A DNA stretch of 64,000 nucleotides from Ulota crispa (taxonomy: Eukaryota > Streptophyta > Bryopsida > Orthotrichales > Orthotrichaceae). The notes under the pieces are model-generated. The model made no database searches, had not been told where the DNA came from, and was given only the letters and a program-made list of their open reading frames with translations. This document shows positions 12,271 to 23,869 of the stretch, piece by piece. Positions within the stretch are counted from its first letter, which is position 1. Every line of letters begins with the position of its first letter. Location: the NCBI GenBank assembly GCA_963920765.1, contig OY987242.1, positions 32,202,002 to 32,266,001 of the forward strand. The letters run 5' to 3'. A program made the position numbers and the translations under genes.

Positions 12271-13357
12271 GGTCCTTTATCTAATCCTTATTAAGGATTT
12301 TAGGTCAAATATAAAAAATAACCCTAACAATTGGCCATGTATTGCAAGTAACCTAACAATTAAAAAACATTGAAAATAGGCCTTATCATAAATCAAAAGT
12401 AGACCTTGCAACTAAGGTAACCAAATTTTTGTGCATGTTTATTTTTGGAAATTGATATATGGACATGGGGGGTAAATTTTAGATATAAACCATCAAAAAG
12501 TTGAATTCAAATTTGGATTTTGAGATATAGATTTAAGCCTAGAGCCACAACGGAGATTACAATTGAACCACACTCAATGGAAAAGCTTAGCTTACAACCC
12601 TTAAAGGACCAAGCAACGTTTTCACCAAACACTCTCCAAAATTGCAATTTTTAGAGCATCAACCAAGTTTGAGAACAAAAACATTTTTACGCATATGTAA
12701 CTCTAGGATCTTGTAGTGGGATAGTTTGAGAAGATTTGGAAAAAATTTCAGAATTTTCCACCGCGTTGATTGGAAGACGCAGTGGTTTGAATATTCAAAA
12801 ACATCTTGTGAAAAACTAGGCAGCTACCCTTCAAGAGGTGAAATTCCTAAGGAAAAATGGCCATCTGCTTGGTGCTTCTCTACATTCCTTGTTTCCCCTT
12901 AATAGGGTACACACTTGAAAACTTTCAAATCATTTGAAATTATACAACATATGGGAAAATAATAGTAAGCAAAAAGAAATAGAGAATGATTCAAAACACT
13001 AAATTGTTGAGAATTTAATTATGGAAATGAAAAATGCCAATCTCAACGGTTGTATATTGAAATAAAAAAATTACATATTTTGGCTTTGTTTATTTTCCAA
13101 AATAATAAAACTTGAGTAAACAAAGGATTGAAAGTATATTTTAGAGTAGAGAATCCATAACTGCCTACAAACAAAAACTCCTCATAACTATTATCTCATT
13201 GATCAAAATGGAAAGATTTAAAGCTTTCCACATTCACATAAATCTCCTAAACCAATTTCAATTTTTTTTTTTGAAAAAGGCGATTTTCTAAAATTCAAAC
13301 TTCTCATAACTTTCATCTCATTGATTGAAATCAAATGATTCAAAGCTTCTCACATAC
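12271..13357. other. Spacer with element remnants
   Basis: No gene is seen. At about 12455-12600 lies one arm of the foldback family found at 53705 and 54279 (AATTGATATATGGACA, GGGGTAAATTTTAGAT, then CAATGGAAAAGCTTAGC). At about 12590 ACAACCCTTAAAGGACC looks like a damaged TTAA-family left end. Its partner could be the right end at 14822-14833, making a degenerate 2.2-kb element. Confidence 0.4.
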
Positions 13358-14539
13358 GGTTAGTTGCAAGAAACACTACTCAGTTTTTGTCTCAAACACC
13401 CTTAAAACTAGTAGTACTATATAGTACTATGAGCTTTTGAAATTTATTTTTTTAAATAAAATAAAATATGGACAATTGTAAAGCACTTAAAATAGCATAC
13501 TTGTGAAAATTCAAACCTAGAAAAAATTTATTCTAAAAGTTATGCACAAAACAAAATCACCAATAAAAGTCAATTTCTTTCTTGCTTTTTAGAAAATAGT
13601 AAAATAATTCAAAAAAATAAAATAAAAACTTGCTATTTGAAAATCCATTAAACACATTCACGTGGTACAATTGCTTTGCTGAGGAATTTGTTCATATTTT
13701 GCCAATGAAGGGATATAAGATGCCCACTTTGAGACAATGTAGATGCTATGGAATTTATAATTTAACAAAACCCTTTTACAGATGCATGTAAGCATTTTTC
13801 ATAAACAACATCTTTCATTTATAGTCTTAGAAAAGCTTTTTTGGACCCAAAATTGTACTAAAAATCCCCAAAATATCACAGATATAATTGGTTGATCAAT
13901 GCTAGAAGCATAGAAGTTCATAAAATTACCTAGAAAGTTCTAGAATGTCTTGGAAGGTTTTAGAAGGTTAGAAGTTTCTTTTTTCTATCTAGTAGAAGCA
14001 GCTTGAGTGTTGTCCAAGTCGGAGAAAATTTCTCAAGTAACTTTCAAGCTTGAGGAAGCTTCTCAGGCAACTTCTAAAATTTGATGGAAAAATTTTGATC
14101 TCGAGTATATAAAAGAGTCGAGACTCAGATGTTCCTCAGTTCTGACTACTCATCTTGTCGCCTTAATCGTTGACCTTCAAGCCTTAGCTCATTGTCTTAG
14201 TCTTACCTTGTACCGCTATCATTGAATATACATCTCTAGCCTTGATTCTAGTATATCTATTTGTTGTTGTCTTACTTCTTTGTTTTGTCTACTTTCTTTT
14301 TATCTCTGAGTCCGTCCTTGACACAAAATGGCCAAGGTAGACACTTATTTGGGGCTATTCAAAAATAGTAAAATCATTTTAAAAAAATTGCAAAAATTAT
14401 AGAAGGTTTATAACTATGACACGTACCTTCTTCTGAAATTTCAACTCAAAAAAACTTGTTGCACAAAAGTTACAAGCCAAAAAGCACCTGCAAAATGTGA
14501 AGGGGACAAAAATAGGACCGGTGTTTCTTGCAATCACCC
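13358..14539. mobile_element. Inverted-end element carrying a nested insertion
   Basis: The left end GGTTAGTTGCAAGAAACACTA and right end GTGTTTCTTGCAATCACCC are inverted. Flanking ATAC occurs on both sides (13354-13357 and 14540-14543). It is a diverged copy of the element at 31401-32124, which is shorter because this copy contains the 13875-14323 insertion. No coding frame of note. Confidence 0.65.
13875..14323 (+). mobile_element. LTR-like insertion (possible solo LTR)
   Basis: Comparison with the copy at 31401-32124 shows an extra 449 bp here, bounded by direct CAAAAT copies at 13869-13874 and 14324-14329. Inside is a promoter-like TATATAAAAGAG at about 14105-14116 followed by pyrimidine-rich sequence, as in retrotransposon LTRs. 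The ends are not the usual TG...CA, so the LTR reading is tentative. The insertion itself is well supported. Confidence 0.55.
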
Positions 14540-14821
14540 ATACATAAAAGTGTAAAGAACCAATTCCAAAAAAATTCAAAATAAATGTAACTTTCAAAAA
14601 AGTTTTTTAAGCTGCCCAGACTACCTGGTTTTAAAAGAAAAACAACATATCATGCAATAACTTTTGAACCATATAGTCTAAAGTTACGAAAATTGTTGGA
14701 CCTTAAAGCTACTCCTTGGACACATTATGTGTGAAAATTTCAAAGAAAAAAGATAAAAATTTCACTTGTAATAAGCTGCCCAAAATCACTATGTAGCCAA
14801 AAAACAATGCTTGAATGGGCC

Positions 14822-14833
14822 TTTAGGGGTTAA
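14822..14833. mobile_element. Unpaired TTAA-family right end
   Basis: TTTAGGGGTTAA with the preceding GGGCC matches the right terminus of the TTAA family. The likely left partner is the damaged end near 12590. Confidence 0.4.
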
Positions 14834-14966
14834 AGACTACAAGTAAACCTCTAATTGTTGAAGGAGACTTAACAAACTCTAAAGTTTAAATTGAAATGTC
14901 CTAACTTTCACTTCACTAGATAGATGTAGTCTCTATAATACAAGTGAATTTAGTAAAGCAATATTG

Positions 14967-15511
14967 TTAACCCCTAAAAGCCTAAGGGGGTTAGGGCAAA
15001 ATATAAATGTATTTTAAAATGATACTTTTGTAACTTTGATGAAGTTTGCTTCAAAAGAGAAAATAAGATTCATAATGCTTAGTAATTATCCATGCAGTCA
15101 AACACTCAAAAAATGTTTTGGATTTTTATGTAATTAATTTAGAAGCATTTATCATTTAATATTCACCAAAATTACAAATTTTACTCATAGATTTTAAAAT
15201 TTGTTATGATTGGTTAAAAGTAGGCATTCTATCCCAAATTTTAAAAATGCAATCTTTTGAAAGGAGAGAGCATCATTAGTTTCTTGAAAAAATGAATTTT
15301 ACAACATTAGCAAATATTGAAGTGTTTGTCTTTGAAAAATTCTCCTTGGTGGAGTTTAACTTGGATTGACATGATTCAAGTTAAGTTGGAAAGTAGACTT
15401 AATTTTTTATGACGTATTTATTGTTTTTTGAAAAAGTTATCTTTTGTCTTGAGCTATCCAAAAAAAACTAGCAGCAACCAGAAAATGGTTGATTGGGCAC
15501 TTAGGGGTTAA
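14967..15511. mobile_element. TTAA-bordered element, 545 bp
   Basis: The left end is TTAACCCCTAAAAGCC and the right end GGGCACTTAGGGGTTAA. TTAA lies at both borders, with short inverted ends and no coding frame. Confidence 0.55.
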
Positions 15512-15658
15512 ATTGGGAAACTGCCAAATCAATGTTACATTCAACACAAGGGGCCAAGGTGAGTTGACCCCCTCATTGCCCCTTGCCTAGATGAATGCCG
15601 CTTAGGTTTTGTCTATTGCACATTCATATTTTCAAGATAGGATGGAAAGAACACCATA

Positions 15659-16356
15659 TAACGCGTTATTTGTTAAGTTGGGACAACAAGGGGTCTCATT
15701 TTGTACTCACCTAAATCTTAGATTGTCACCTTAATTTATGTGGAACCATATTTGTTAAGTTCAAGAGGCCTCCTGAAACCATGGTTGTTACATTGGACCG
15801 CCCGTCCACCTGCCCACCCATACGACCAAAGTGTCTGATTGAGGTCATGGTCCGTCCGGTGAAGTCAACTCATAGTTGACTTTAAAAAATGGTCTAAAAT
15901 ATAAAAAAAGACTTACTTTGTACATGCTAGTGACACTCATTGTTGCCAACATGAAGTCAAAATGTGGATTCAAAGCCATATCACGTAATAAAAATGAAAA
16001 TATATAATTTGATTCTTCCATTTTTAGGTGAAAAACCCTAAAAATGCCCTAATCCACTCGTTTGGTCTAATTTTTCCGCCCGTGTTGTCTGATTTGTCCA
16101 CCCGTCCATGTTGTCTGACAACCTCAACCTGCCCAAAGTAACAACCTTGCCTAAAACTTGCTTAATGAACTTTTTGTCCAAACCTTCAGATGTTAATGAA
16201 CTTTTTGTCCAAAAAGAGAGTCTTTTTGGAAGATATATGTCTCATTTTATTAGAAAACAGTCAACAGATTCCCAATTCAATAAAGATGGTGTTTTCTTCC
16301 AAAAAAGCCAAAAGTCCCACTTTGTAAGCTTTGTCCCAAATTAACAAATAACGCGT
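15659..16356. mobile_element. Inverted-end element with ATAACGCGTTAT termini
   Basis: Position 15659 reads ATAACGCGTTATTTGTTAAG. Around 16331-16358 the inverse occurs (CCCAAATTAACAAATAACGCG). A further inverted copy of the AATTTGGGA/TCCCAAATT arm follows to about 16612, so two elements may be joined or nested. Non-coding. Confidence 0.45.
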
Positions 16357-16612
16357 TATATTTGTTAATTTGGGAAATACATGTGTCCCACTTTGTACTC
16401 CACCTCAAACCCAAAAAGTTACCTTAAACTAGATTCGAAGGTATCAAATTCAGTCTGAGCCACTAAAAAAATTTCCCTCACAAATGCCTCCGCTTAGGTG
16501 AGGACACGTGTACAAAAAAAACACTACAAGCTAGGTTTGAGGAGACCTCCTCAAACTTTCACCTCAAAATTTGAAAGTCCCAAAATGTATGGTTTTTCCC
16601 AAATTAACAAAT

Positions 16613-17792
16613 AATTATGGTGATAACAATTTTGCTATTTTACAAACAATAGTTAAAATAAAATTTTCCTTTAATTTTGAAATGGTTGAATTTTGTTTTG
16701 AATAAGAGTCTCCAAATCCAAATATGAATTCAAAAAGTCTCAAATTCAATCTCCTAATAATAATTGTCCAAACTCTCACCATTTTTGAATTTGAGAAAGT
16801 AGAGCTTTTTCACGATTGGCCCTACAAACTCACAAACCAGTTGACCAAGCTCCCAATCCCATTAGGGGGCTTCAAACAAAAACTTTTTTTGGTGACTCAC
16901 ATCGCGATGCACCTCTGTGAATTCACTAGTGAATCTTGACATGACTCACCTTTGGACTTCACTCCTAACATGATGCATGTGAGGAGTGAATTTCAGAAAC
17001 TCACTTTCGTGACTTCTTGGGGCTCATGCACCTGCATCCTGAAACCCTAAAAAAAATTTTGCAGAAATTTTCGCAAACTGACAAGTGTCTCAAACTTTGC
17101 ACGTGTGAAGGAATGAAAACATTTCACTAGCAAACGGAGATCCTGTGAGGTGAGAAGTTCGAAGGCAAGATTTTATGTTTGAAGCCCCCTATTCATCCAG
17201 GCGGGGGAGCGATGAGACTCATGAGAGTGTCGGTTCACCCTTGCCAGTGAACCAGTTGAAAGGCAGGTTCACTTTACATCATGAAATCACGCCTTTTGAG
17301 GGGGAGGAAACATAAAAAAGCATAATGGAATCACAAATCAGGACAAAGTGCTTGTCAAAGGAGGAGGATGTGCCACGTCAGCATGAAGTAGGAAGAGGGA
17401 CCGGAAGGCACATAATCTACACATCCATTGGCCCTTGAAAAAAGCCAATGCGTATTTAGACAGATCCTAATGAGCCTGTCCCACAAGTTTATATGTGAGA
17501 TTTCTTTCCCTTTTGCAATGGACAGCGTATGAACGTCGCAGCACTGCATAGAAATCCGTGGCCACTCAGTGCATGCTTATCTTGCATTTCAACACAGAAT
17601 TGTCTCCGGATTTTCAAAGAGTGTGGCTTTGCGAGGTTGCTGATTCGGACTCGGAGGTATCGACGTGTGCACGGCCACTTACTTTCTGATCTAGAGAGTG
17701 TCGGTTGATCAGTAATTTTCTATGAGTACGTGAGGGTTTTTGTGGTGAGGATCTGGTGGACATAGCCGCGGGAAGCGAGTGAGATTTACATT
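16613..17792. other. Spacer and promoter region of SDR gene 1
   Basis: No gene is seen to about 17500. From about 17600 the sequence becomes less AT-rich toward the start codon at 17793 and probably holds the promoter and 5' UTR. No firm TATA box could be assigned. Confidence 0.4.
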
Positions 17793-18758
17793 ATGGCGTC
17801 TACTGCTACCCGCGTTACGACTCCATTCACTTACGAGTCCACTGCAAGCGATGTCATTGCCGGCATCGATCTCACAGGCAAGCGCGCCATCGTCACGGGC
17901 GCGTCGTCCGGGCTCGGCATCGAGACGGCCCGCGCGCTGGCATCAGCAGGAGCCGAGGTGACGCTCGCAGTGCGCAACGTTGAAACGGGCAAGGGAATCG
18001 CATCCGAGATCACCAGCAAGACTGGCAACAAGAAGGTGTTCGTGGCGCCGCTCGACCTCACTGACCACGCATCCATCGCGGCGTTCGTCAAAGCGTGGCA
18101 CGGCCCGCTGCACATTCTCGTCAACAACGCGGGAATCATGGCGCTGCCAGAGCTCCAGCGATCGCCGGAGGGGTGGGAGCAGCAGTTCGCCACCAACTAT
18201 CTGGGCCACTTCGAGCTCGCACTCGGACTGCACGACGCCCTCGCCGCGGCTGGAAATGCACGCGTCGTGTCGGTGAGCTCATCCGGGCACACTTTTTCCC
18301 CGATTCAGTTCGACGATATTCATTTCGAGAAGCGCAAGTATAACGACTTCGTGGCTTACGGGCAGTCGAAGACGGCGAACTCGCTGTTCGCCGTGGAAGC
18401 TGGCAAGCGATGGGCGAAGGACGGAATCACCGCGAATACTTGCCACCCTGGCGTCATTTATGAGACCAAGCTGTCACGGCACGTGCAGATGAACCCGGAA
18501 ATGGAGAAGGATTTGAAGAAACTGAAGACTAAAACTATTGCACAAGGTGCGTCCACGCAAACGTTTCTGGCGGCATCTCCACTGGTGGACGGGATCACTG
18601 GGCGGTATTTCCAGGACAATAATGAAGCCGAGGTGGTTCCTGTTGCTAGCGACGGCTCCTTTCCTGAGGGCGTCAATCCGCACGCGATCGACGCCGGCGA
18701 TGCCGCTAAACTGTGGGACGCGTCCCTGGAGATGCTCAAACAAAAGCCTGCTGTGTGA
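17793..18758 (+). CDS. Classical SDR oxidoreductase, copy 1
   Basis: An uninterrupted 321-aa frame with all hallmarks of an NAD(P)-dependent short-chain dehydrogenase. Cofactor motif TGASSGLG is at 35-42, NNAG at 111-114, the catalytic Ser region VSSSGH at about 161-166, and Tyr189/Lys193 in YGQSK. These enzymes reduce or oxidise carbonyl/alcohol groups; the substrate is not predictable. The overall style (retinol dehydrogenase/TIC32-like group) looks to me closer to actinobacterial SDRs than to typical intron-rich plant ones, with an N-terminal TPFTYESTASDVIAGIDLTG segment. It is strikingly GC-rich against its AT-rich flanks. No transit or signal peptide is evident. ATG 17793 is chosen because paralogs align from the same point. 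Paralogs lie at 20799-21764 and 28486-29448. Confidence 0.93.
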   Translation: MASTATRVTTPFTYESTASDVIAGIDLTGKRAIVTGASSGLGIETARALASAGAEVTLAVRNVETGKGIASEITSKTGNKKVFVAPLDLTDHASIAAFVKAWHGPLHILVNNAGIMALPELQRSPEGWEQQFATNYLGHFELALGLHDALAAAGNARVVSVSSSGHTFSPIQFDDIHFEKRKYNDFVAYGQSKTANSLFAVEAGKRWAKDGITANTCHPGVIYETKLSRHVQMNPEMEKDLKKLKTKTIAQGASTQTFLAASPLVDGITGRYFQDNNEAEVVPVASDGSFPEGVNPHAIDAGDAAKLWDASLEMLKQKPAV

Positions 18759-20335
18759 TCGTTGGGAGTGACGGTAATCTGCATTTGTTTTGAGGGAAAG
18801 CCCTTATTCCAAGTGGCAGAGACTGATTGGAGAATAGAGTTTCAAGTCTACATTTCACATGTCCAAAGTCAAGCATTGTGTTATTGTATATGTTGAGAGC
18901 TAATTGTGAACGTTCTCTGGTGTTCAACATGTCAATATTCGACACTGAAGCCCTCTTTTGTACCAGTCAAGGATATCCTACATATATGCTTTGGAATATT
19001 TTTCTTTTGCTTTGTTTCAGTTGTGGATGTAATATAATAATTATGCATTATAAATGTCCCGTTTTGTCGCAATTGGTAAATTATTTGAAAATGATGTTTG
19101 ATGCTACCAAGGTTTGATTGGCCATCGAAATGGAAATCCTGTACAGTACAGCATAAAATACTTGTAACTTGTTAAGCAAAAATTTGAGGAAAACGCAATA
19201 TGGACATTTGGTTCACATGTTCTTAAAAGACTAATTAATACATATTTGTCCAACAATGTAAAACCCAAGGGTCCCAAAATTGCGTTGCTTTGTAAAACAA
19301 ATCAATGAATATTGTGTTCTTTATTGTGAAGCCATTCACTATCACACAGTGATGTGAAAATGAGTGTACGACATTTTTCATGTAAATCTGAAACCATTTC
19401 CATATCACAATTAGTATCGGGTGAATTACTAAGGAAAAAAGATAAAAACATCATCAGACTTCTGAAGTAAGAAAATCAAGAACCACAAATGATATACAAC
19501 TCAATCGATCGCATCCAACAACAAAAAAAGTAGTGACAAATGCATACTCGTAAAATATAGATCACAGCATCTGTTGAGATAAGACATATGAGAGTAGATA
19601 GCATAAAGGTCCTAAGAAGAACTAGATTCGGGTATGAGAGTTTTTAAGTTTAGATAACCCATATTTGCTACACATTTCAAATTGACAATAAAAGTTGCTA
19701 TAATATACGATGCTAAGATAGAAAAGTTCCTTTATTCCAAAACCTCTCACCGAGGTTTACTAAGCAGCTGGTAGGAAAAAGAATAAACTATGAACTATTC
19801 TGATACCAAAGTCTACATTGATGATTAAAATAATTACATTAGGACAACTAACCTATTATTCTATCACTTGTTAACCCTTAAAAGACATATTAGGTTTAGA
19901 TGGAGCTTTTTCTGATAATCACAAAATGAACAAGAAAACAAATGTGGAGGTTAGGCATGCATGATCAATCATAACATAAAAGTTAACACAACCACATGAG
20001 GAATCAATTAAAGACCTAAGCAAGAATTAAAGAATATTTCAGATCTTGTACATGCACATTGCAAGTGAAAAAATGGAAGATCTTGATGGTGCAAATAAGT
20101 TCAATGAATGAGTAGCAGTCTATGGTTGACCAAGATTGGAAGAACCCATTCCCTACATTGCTATAACTAACAAACTAAGTGATATTCTTGCACAAAAAAA
20201 GATTTTGTGAACATCAAATATGTCAATTTTTCCCTTAAACACAAATATAAGCTTTTCGTATACAGATGTTTTCAATCCAATGGATGACAAAAAAAGCAAT
20301 GGTTGAATGTAAAAAAACACAAATTTTCATCCATA
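18759..20335. other. 3' flank and AT-rich spacer
   Basis: No gene is seen. A lone TTAA-family left end (TTAACCCTTAAAAGACAT) lies at 19871. No matching right end was found before the next gene. Confidence 0.5.
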
Positions 20336-20695
20336 TATTTTACTAAAGTGATCATGGAGATGCGGTACATCATGGAAAGCATAAAACGACCTCCTCAAAT
20401 GCACTGATATTATTGAAATACCCCAAATTGTGAGAAGCATCGTAGAGATGGTGTTACACCCCATGCTAGCTAGCGCTTCTAGCTTCTTGCCAATTTCCAT
20501 GATGACAGCATGCAATATTCTTTATTTTATGAAAGTGATCATGGAGATGCGGTACATCATGGAAAGCATAAGACAACCTCATTGAATGCACTCATATTTA
20601 TGAAATACCCCAAATTGTGAGAAGCATCCTAGAGACGGTGTTAGGCCCATGCTACCCTTCTTGCCATTTCCATGAGGAGAACATGCAGCTGATTG
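20336..20695. repeat. Tandem duplication downstream of SDR gene 2
   Basis: Two copies of about 180 bp (about 20336-20515 and 20527-20695). Both contain GTGATCATGGAGATGCGGTA, CATCATGGAAAGCATAA and TACCCCAAATTGTGAGAAGC. Located just beyond the 3' end of the minus-strand SDR gene. Confidence 0.85.
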
Positions 20696-20798
20696 TAGCA
20701 GGCAGCCACTGTAACCAGCCCCTCGGTTAAGGATTTGAGGGTGAAAATGAACTATGTCCATAACACCCACTTCAGTAGAACTGTCTCCAATAGACCCT

Positions 20799-21764
20799 TC
20801 ACGAGTTACTTTTCTGCTTGCCACGGTGCTTGAGCATTTCCAGAGACACGTCCCAGAGTTTCGCCGCGTCGTCGGAGCTAAGCGCATGAGGCTTGACGCC
20901 ATCGCTAGGCGACTGCGTTCTCATAACGGTAACCACTTCACCTTCATTATTTTTCTCGAAGTAGCGCCCGCCGACGCCTTCCAGCAGGGGCGACGCCGCG
21001 AGCAACACGGGCGTGGAGGCGCCGCGTTCCACAGACATCCACACCACGGCGTCCAAGTGATGCTGCAAGTCCGGGGTGATCTTCATGTACCGCGTCAAGT
21101 TGGTCTGAACCACGCCAGGGTGACACGCATTAGCAGTGATCCCATCCTTCGCCCACCGCTTGCTAGCTTCCACAGCAAACAACGAGTTCGCCGTCTTCGA
21201 CTGCCCGTACGCCACGAAATCCTTGTACGGGCGATTCTCGAAGTGAATGTCGTCAAAGACGACGGGGGAAATCAGGTGCGCGATGGAGCTAAGGGACACG
21301 ATGCGCGCGTTACCAGCGGCGGCAAGGGCGTCGTGCAACCCGAGCGCGAGCTCAAAGTGACCCAAATGGTTGGTGGCGAACTGCTGCTCCCATCCTTCTG
21401 GTGTTCGCGTGAGCTCCGGCAGCGCCGCGATCCCGGCGTTGTTCACGAGGATGTGCAACGGGCCGTGCCAGGATTTGGTGAAGGCTGTGATGGATGCGTG
21501 GCTGTTCAGGTCCAGCGGCGCGGCGTACACGTGCGTGTTGCCAGTCTTCGCGGTGATGTCCGCGGCGACCCGCTTGCCCGCGTCGACGTCGCGCACTGCG
21601 AGCGTCACCTCGGCCCCTGCGGACGCGAGCGCGCGGGCTATCTCGACGCCGAGGCCGGACGAGGCGCCTGTGATGACGGCGCGCTTGCTAGTGAGATCGA
21701 CGCCGGCGAGCACATCGTCCGCGGTGGAGTCGGTTGTGAAGGGAGTCGTGAAGCGCGCGCTCAT
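20799..21764 (-). CDS. Classical SDR oxidoreductase, copy 2
   Basis: A 321-aa intronless gene, collinear with the copies at 17793 and 28486. Cofactor motif TGASSGLG, NNAG, the catalytic Ser region and YGQSK are all intact, so an active enzyme is expected. Copy 2 resembles copy 3 more than copy 1 (shared RDVDAGKRVAADITAKTGNT and LTRTPEGWEQQFATNHLGHF). The N terminus MSARFTTPFTTDSTADDV differs from copies 1 and 3. Inverted relative to its neighbours. A 329-bp MITE lies about 670 bp upstream of its start; a relative lies upstream of copy 3. GC-rich throughout. Substrate unknown. Confidence 0.93.
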   Translation of the reverse strand: MSARFTTPFTTDSTADDVLAGVDLTSKRAVITGASSGLGVEIARALASAGAEVTLAVRDVDAGKRVAADITAKTGNTHVYAAPLDLNSHASITAFTKSWHGPLHILVNNAGIAALPELTRTPEGWEQQFATNHLGHFELALGLHDALAAAGNARIVSLSSIAHLISPVVFDDIHFENRPYKDFVAYGQSKTANSLFAVEASKRWAKDGITANACHPGVVQTNLTRYMKITPDLQHHLDAVVWMSVERGASTPVLLAASPLLEGVGGRYFEKNNEGEVVTVMRTQSPSDGVKPHALSSDDAAKLWDVSLEMLKHRGKQKSNS

Positions 21765-22429
21765 GGCTGCCTTCGTGCTCGCCTAGTTCTGAGTCAGTCT
21801 CTGTGGCTATGGCGCGACGAACCCTAATAACTAGCAACCTCGGGATACAAATCTGGTCTCATAGACTCAACACAGGTGACCCAGTTCTAGTCAACACCAG
21901 TGCTAGTCTCGTGATCCGCAACGTAGTTATAATCTAGATCTCTCCAATGCGGTAGCTGGTTCCACTCAAGCCAACATGAAAAGTTCTCTGCTAGATCAAA
22001 CAGTTCTACTCTCATCTCCGGTATTCTGGACCTTCTTATCTTCCTTCTCCTTTTGTACCGAATTGGAATGGAAGCAGCTCCTGCAGTGCTGCTTGCAGAA
22101 TGCTTTGTTAAGTAAACCCTAATAGTGCAATCACACCAAGCGTGATGACAACGTCAGATATAACATAGAATCGCAGGTTCTAGAAACCCATGTTGCATAA
22201 GGACACCTCCAGCTTTGAAAGCTCGTGCATTCAAAACAGAGAAAGATGACATGTGCACCCTTCAGCTTACATGCAGTCAGTGAGGCGCCAAGTGTTGACA
22301 TCTACTTGTGGAGAGCGCTCAAGATTTTTGTACCTCATCCTTGCTCTTCAAGCATGGTTCAGAAATAGTCAATTGACTTACCAATCACCAAGTGGAATAT
22401 AGGATAGAGTTCAACAAATTTATGATAAA
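21765..22429 (-). other. Upstream region of SDR gene 2
   Basis: Mixed-composition flank between the start codon of SDR copy 2 and the MITE at 22430. It probably contains the promoter and 5' UTR. No motif could be assigned with confidence. Confidence 0.35.
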
Positions 22430-22758
22430 TAAGGTAGGAAGTTCTAAGAGCGTGAAGGCTCTAAAATGGTGTACCTCCTCAAATGTACTTTATTTGTACA
22501 TGTTTTTCATAGCTCTTCAATAATGTACAGCTTATGTACATTTTGAGGAGGTGCACCATTTTAGAGCCCTATGCCATTTCAACTTCAAATTTTCATAACT
22601 AATTCTACAAAACTTCAAAAAACATGAAACAATTTGGGTTAGATGCCAATTCCTCTTATCCTTCAAGGAAAATTTACTGAAAAATATTTCAAGAAGTTTC
22701 ACCTCCCTAAATTTCAGTTTCAGCCCTTAGATAGTCCATTCATGAGCCTCCTACCTTA
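22430..22758. mobile_element. MITE with TAAGGTAGG ends, copy A
   Basis: It starts TAAGGTAGGAAG and ends CCTCCTACCTTA, with an internal hairpin around GGCTCTAAAATGGTG and its inverse. The copy at 27956-28260 is the same element in reverse orientation. TA at the borders would suit a TA or 3-bp target site. No coding capacity. Confidence 0.75.
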
Positions 22759-23869
22759 GTGATGTCAAGGTCATTGCTTGACACGCTTAGTTTGAGTGTT
22801 AAAGCATCATTCTCCACTGGTGCCCAAAAAAATAAGCAAGACAAAATAGAACATAAACAAAAACTTAACATTCAACAATTTTGAAAGTTAGAAAGCCAGC
22901 CCTTGGATTTGGTAGTGAAAAATGGCGCATTGCTACCTAACTCTTTCTGCTCCCATGGCCATTCTGGATGCAATTAGATGTACCATTGGAGATGCTCTTA
23001 CAATGTTACTAGCATTTGGGAGGAAAGATTGTTTCCTCAGCTAAAATCCCATAATTTCCATTTTAAACTGTGGCATACATTGTTTGTTTCTTGTAGGTTT
23101 CGTTTATTTTGCTGTAACACACTATAATTATTTACTTAGAAAAATTTGGACAGTTTTGTATATGATTGTTTCAGATTTCAGCCGGTTTTTTTTGCAATTT
23201 CAACGTGTTGAGAGTACACTAAATGCCGGTTCCCCCCAGACTACTATCACCTTGTTCATAAATTTGGGAAGTAAGTTAGCTGAATGTCCTGAAAGAAAAC
23301 TCTGCACATTCTTGTGCAGAGACTGATGATGGAAGCAGTCCTTCAGAGAAGAATGCATGTCACCATTCTCGAGGTGGCTTTGCATTACCTGCCACCTGGC
23401 TGGTACACCTGCTCTATTCTATCAGTCTGTCTGAACTCCAAAATAAATAAAAGATACAAAAAAAACGAAGACAAAAATATGAAAGGACAGAAAATAAAAA
23501 TAAAGAAATAATGGAAAAGATTACAGACAAGACCCATAACATTGTTTATGGAGTCTCTACTGAATATTGCAATTAGGTTGGCTTGACAAATAGGTTGCCT
23601 TATTTTGGAAAGTTATCACTTGGTCATTTGGAAGTATAGTGGTTTTTGGTTAGCATCAACACTTTGGGTTTGTAGAGAAAGTGTTGACCTTATCCAAGCA
23701 TTGGTCATAAACAAACCTTTCATTTGTGTTACTTTCCCTAGTTCTAAGGGTTGCAACTTTGAAGGTGCTTTCCCACCCATGCTTTTGGTACACTAACCAA
23801 ACGTCTTTCTAAGGAGTCAAAATGGGAATTGATGAAAAGAAAATGTTGACCATATGCAAGCACTTGACC
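22759..23869. other. AT-rich spacer, no gene seen
   Basis: Only short open frames without recognisable family features. Dispersed words shared with the 32.4-32.7 kb region (around TGTTGACCTT...CCAAGCA) mark an old repeat. Confidence 0.5.

Noticed and set aside
20754-21827. 357-codon frame on the + strand opposite SDR copy 2
   Set aside because: A GC-rich antisense shadow; the minus strand carries the intact SDR motifs.
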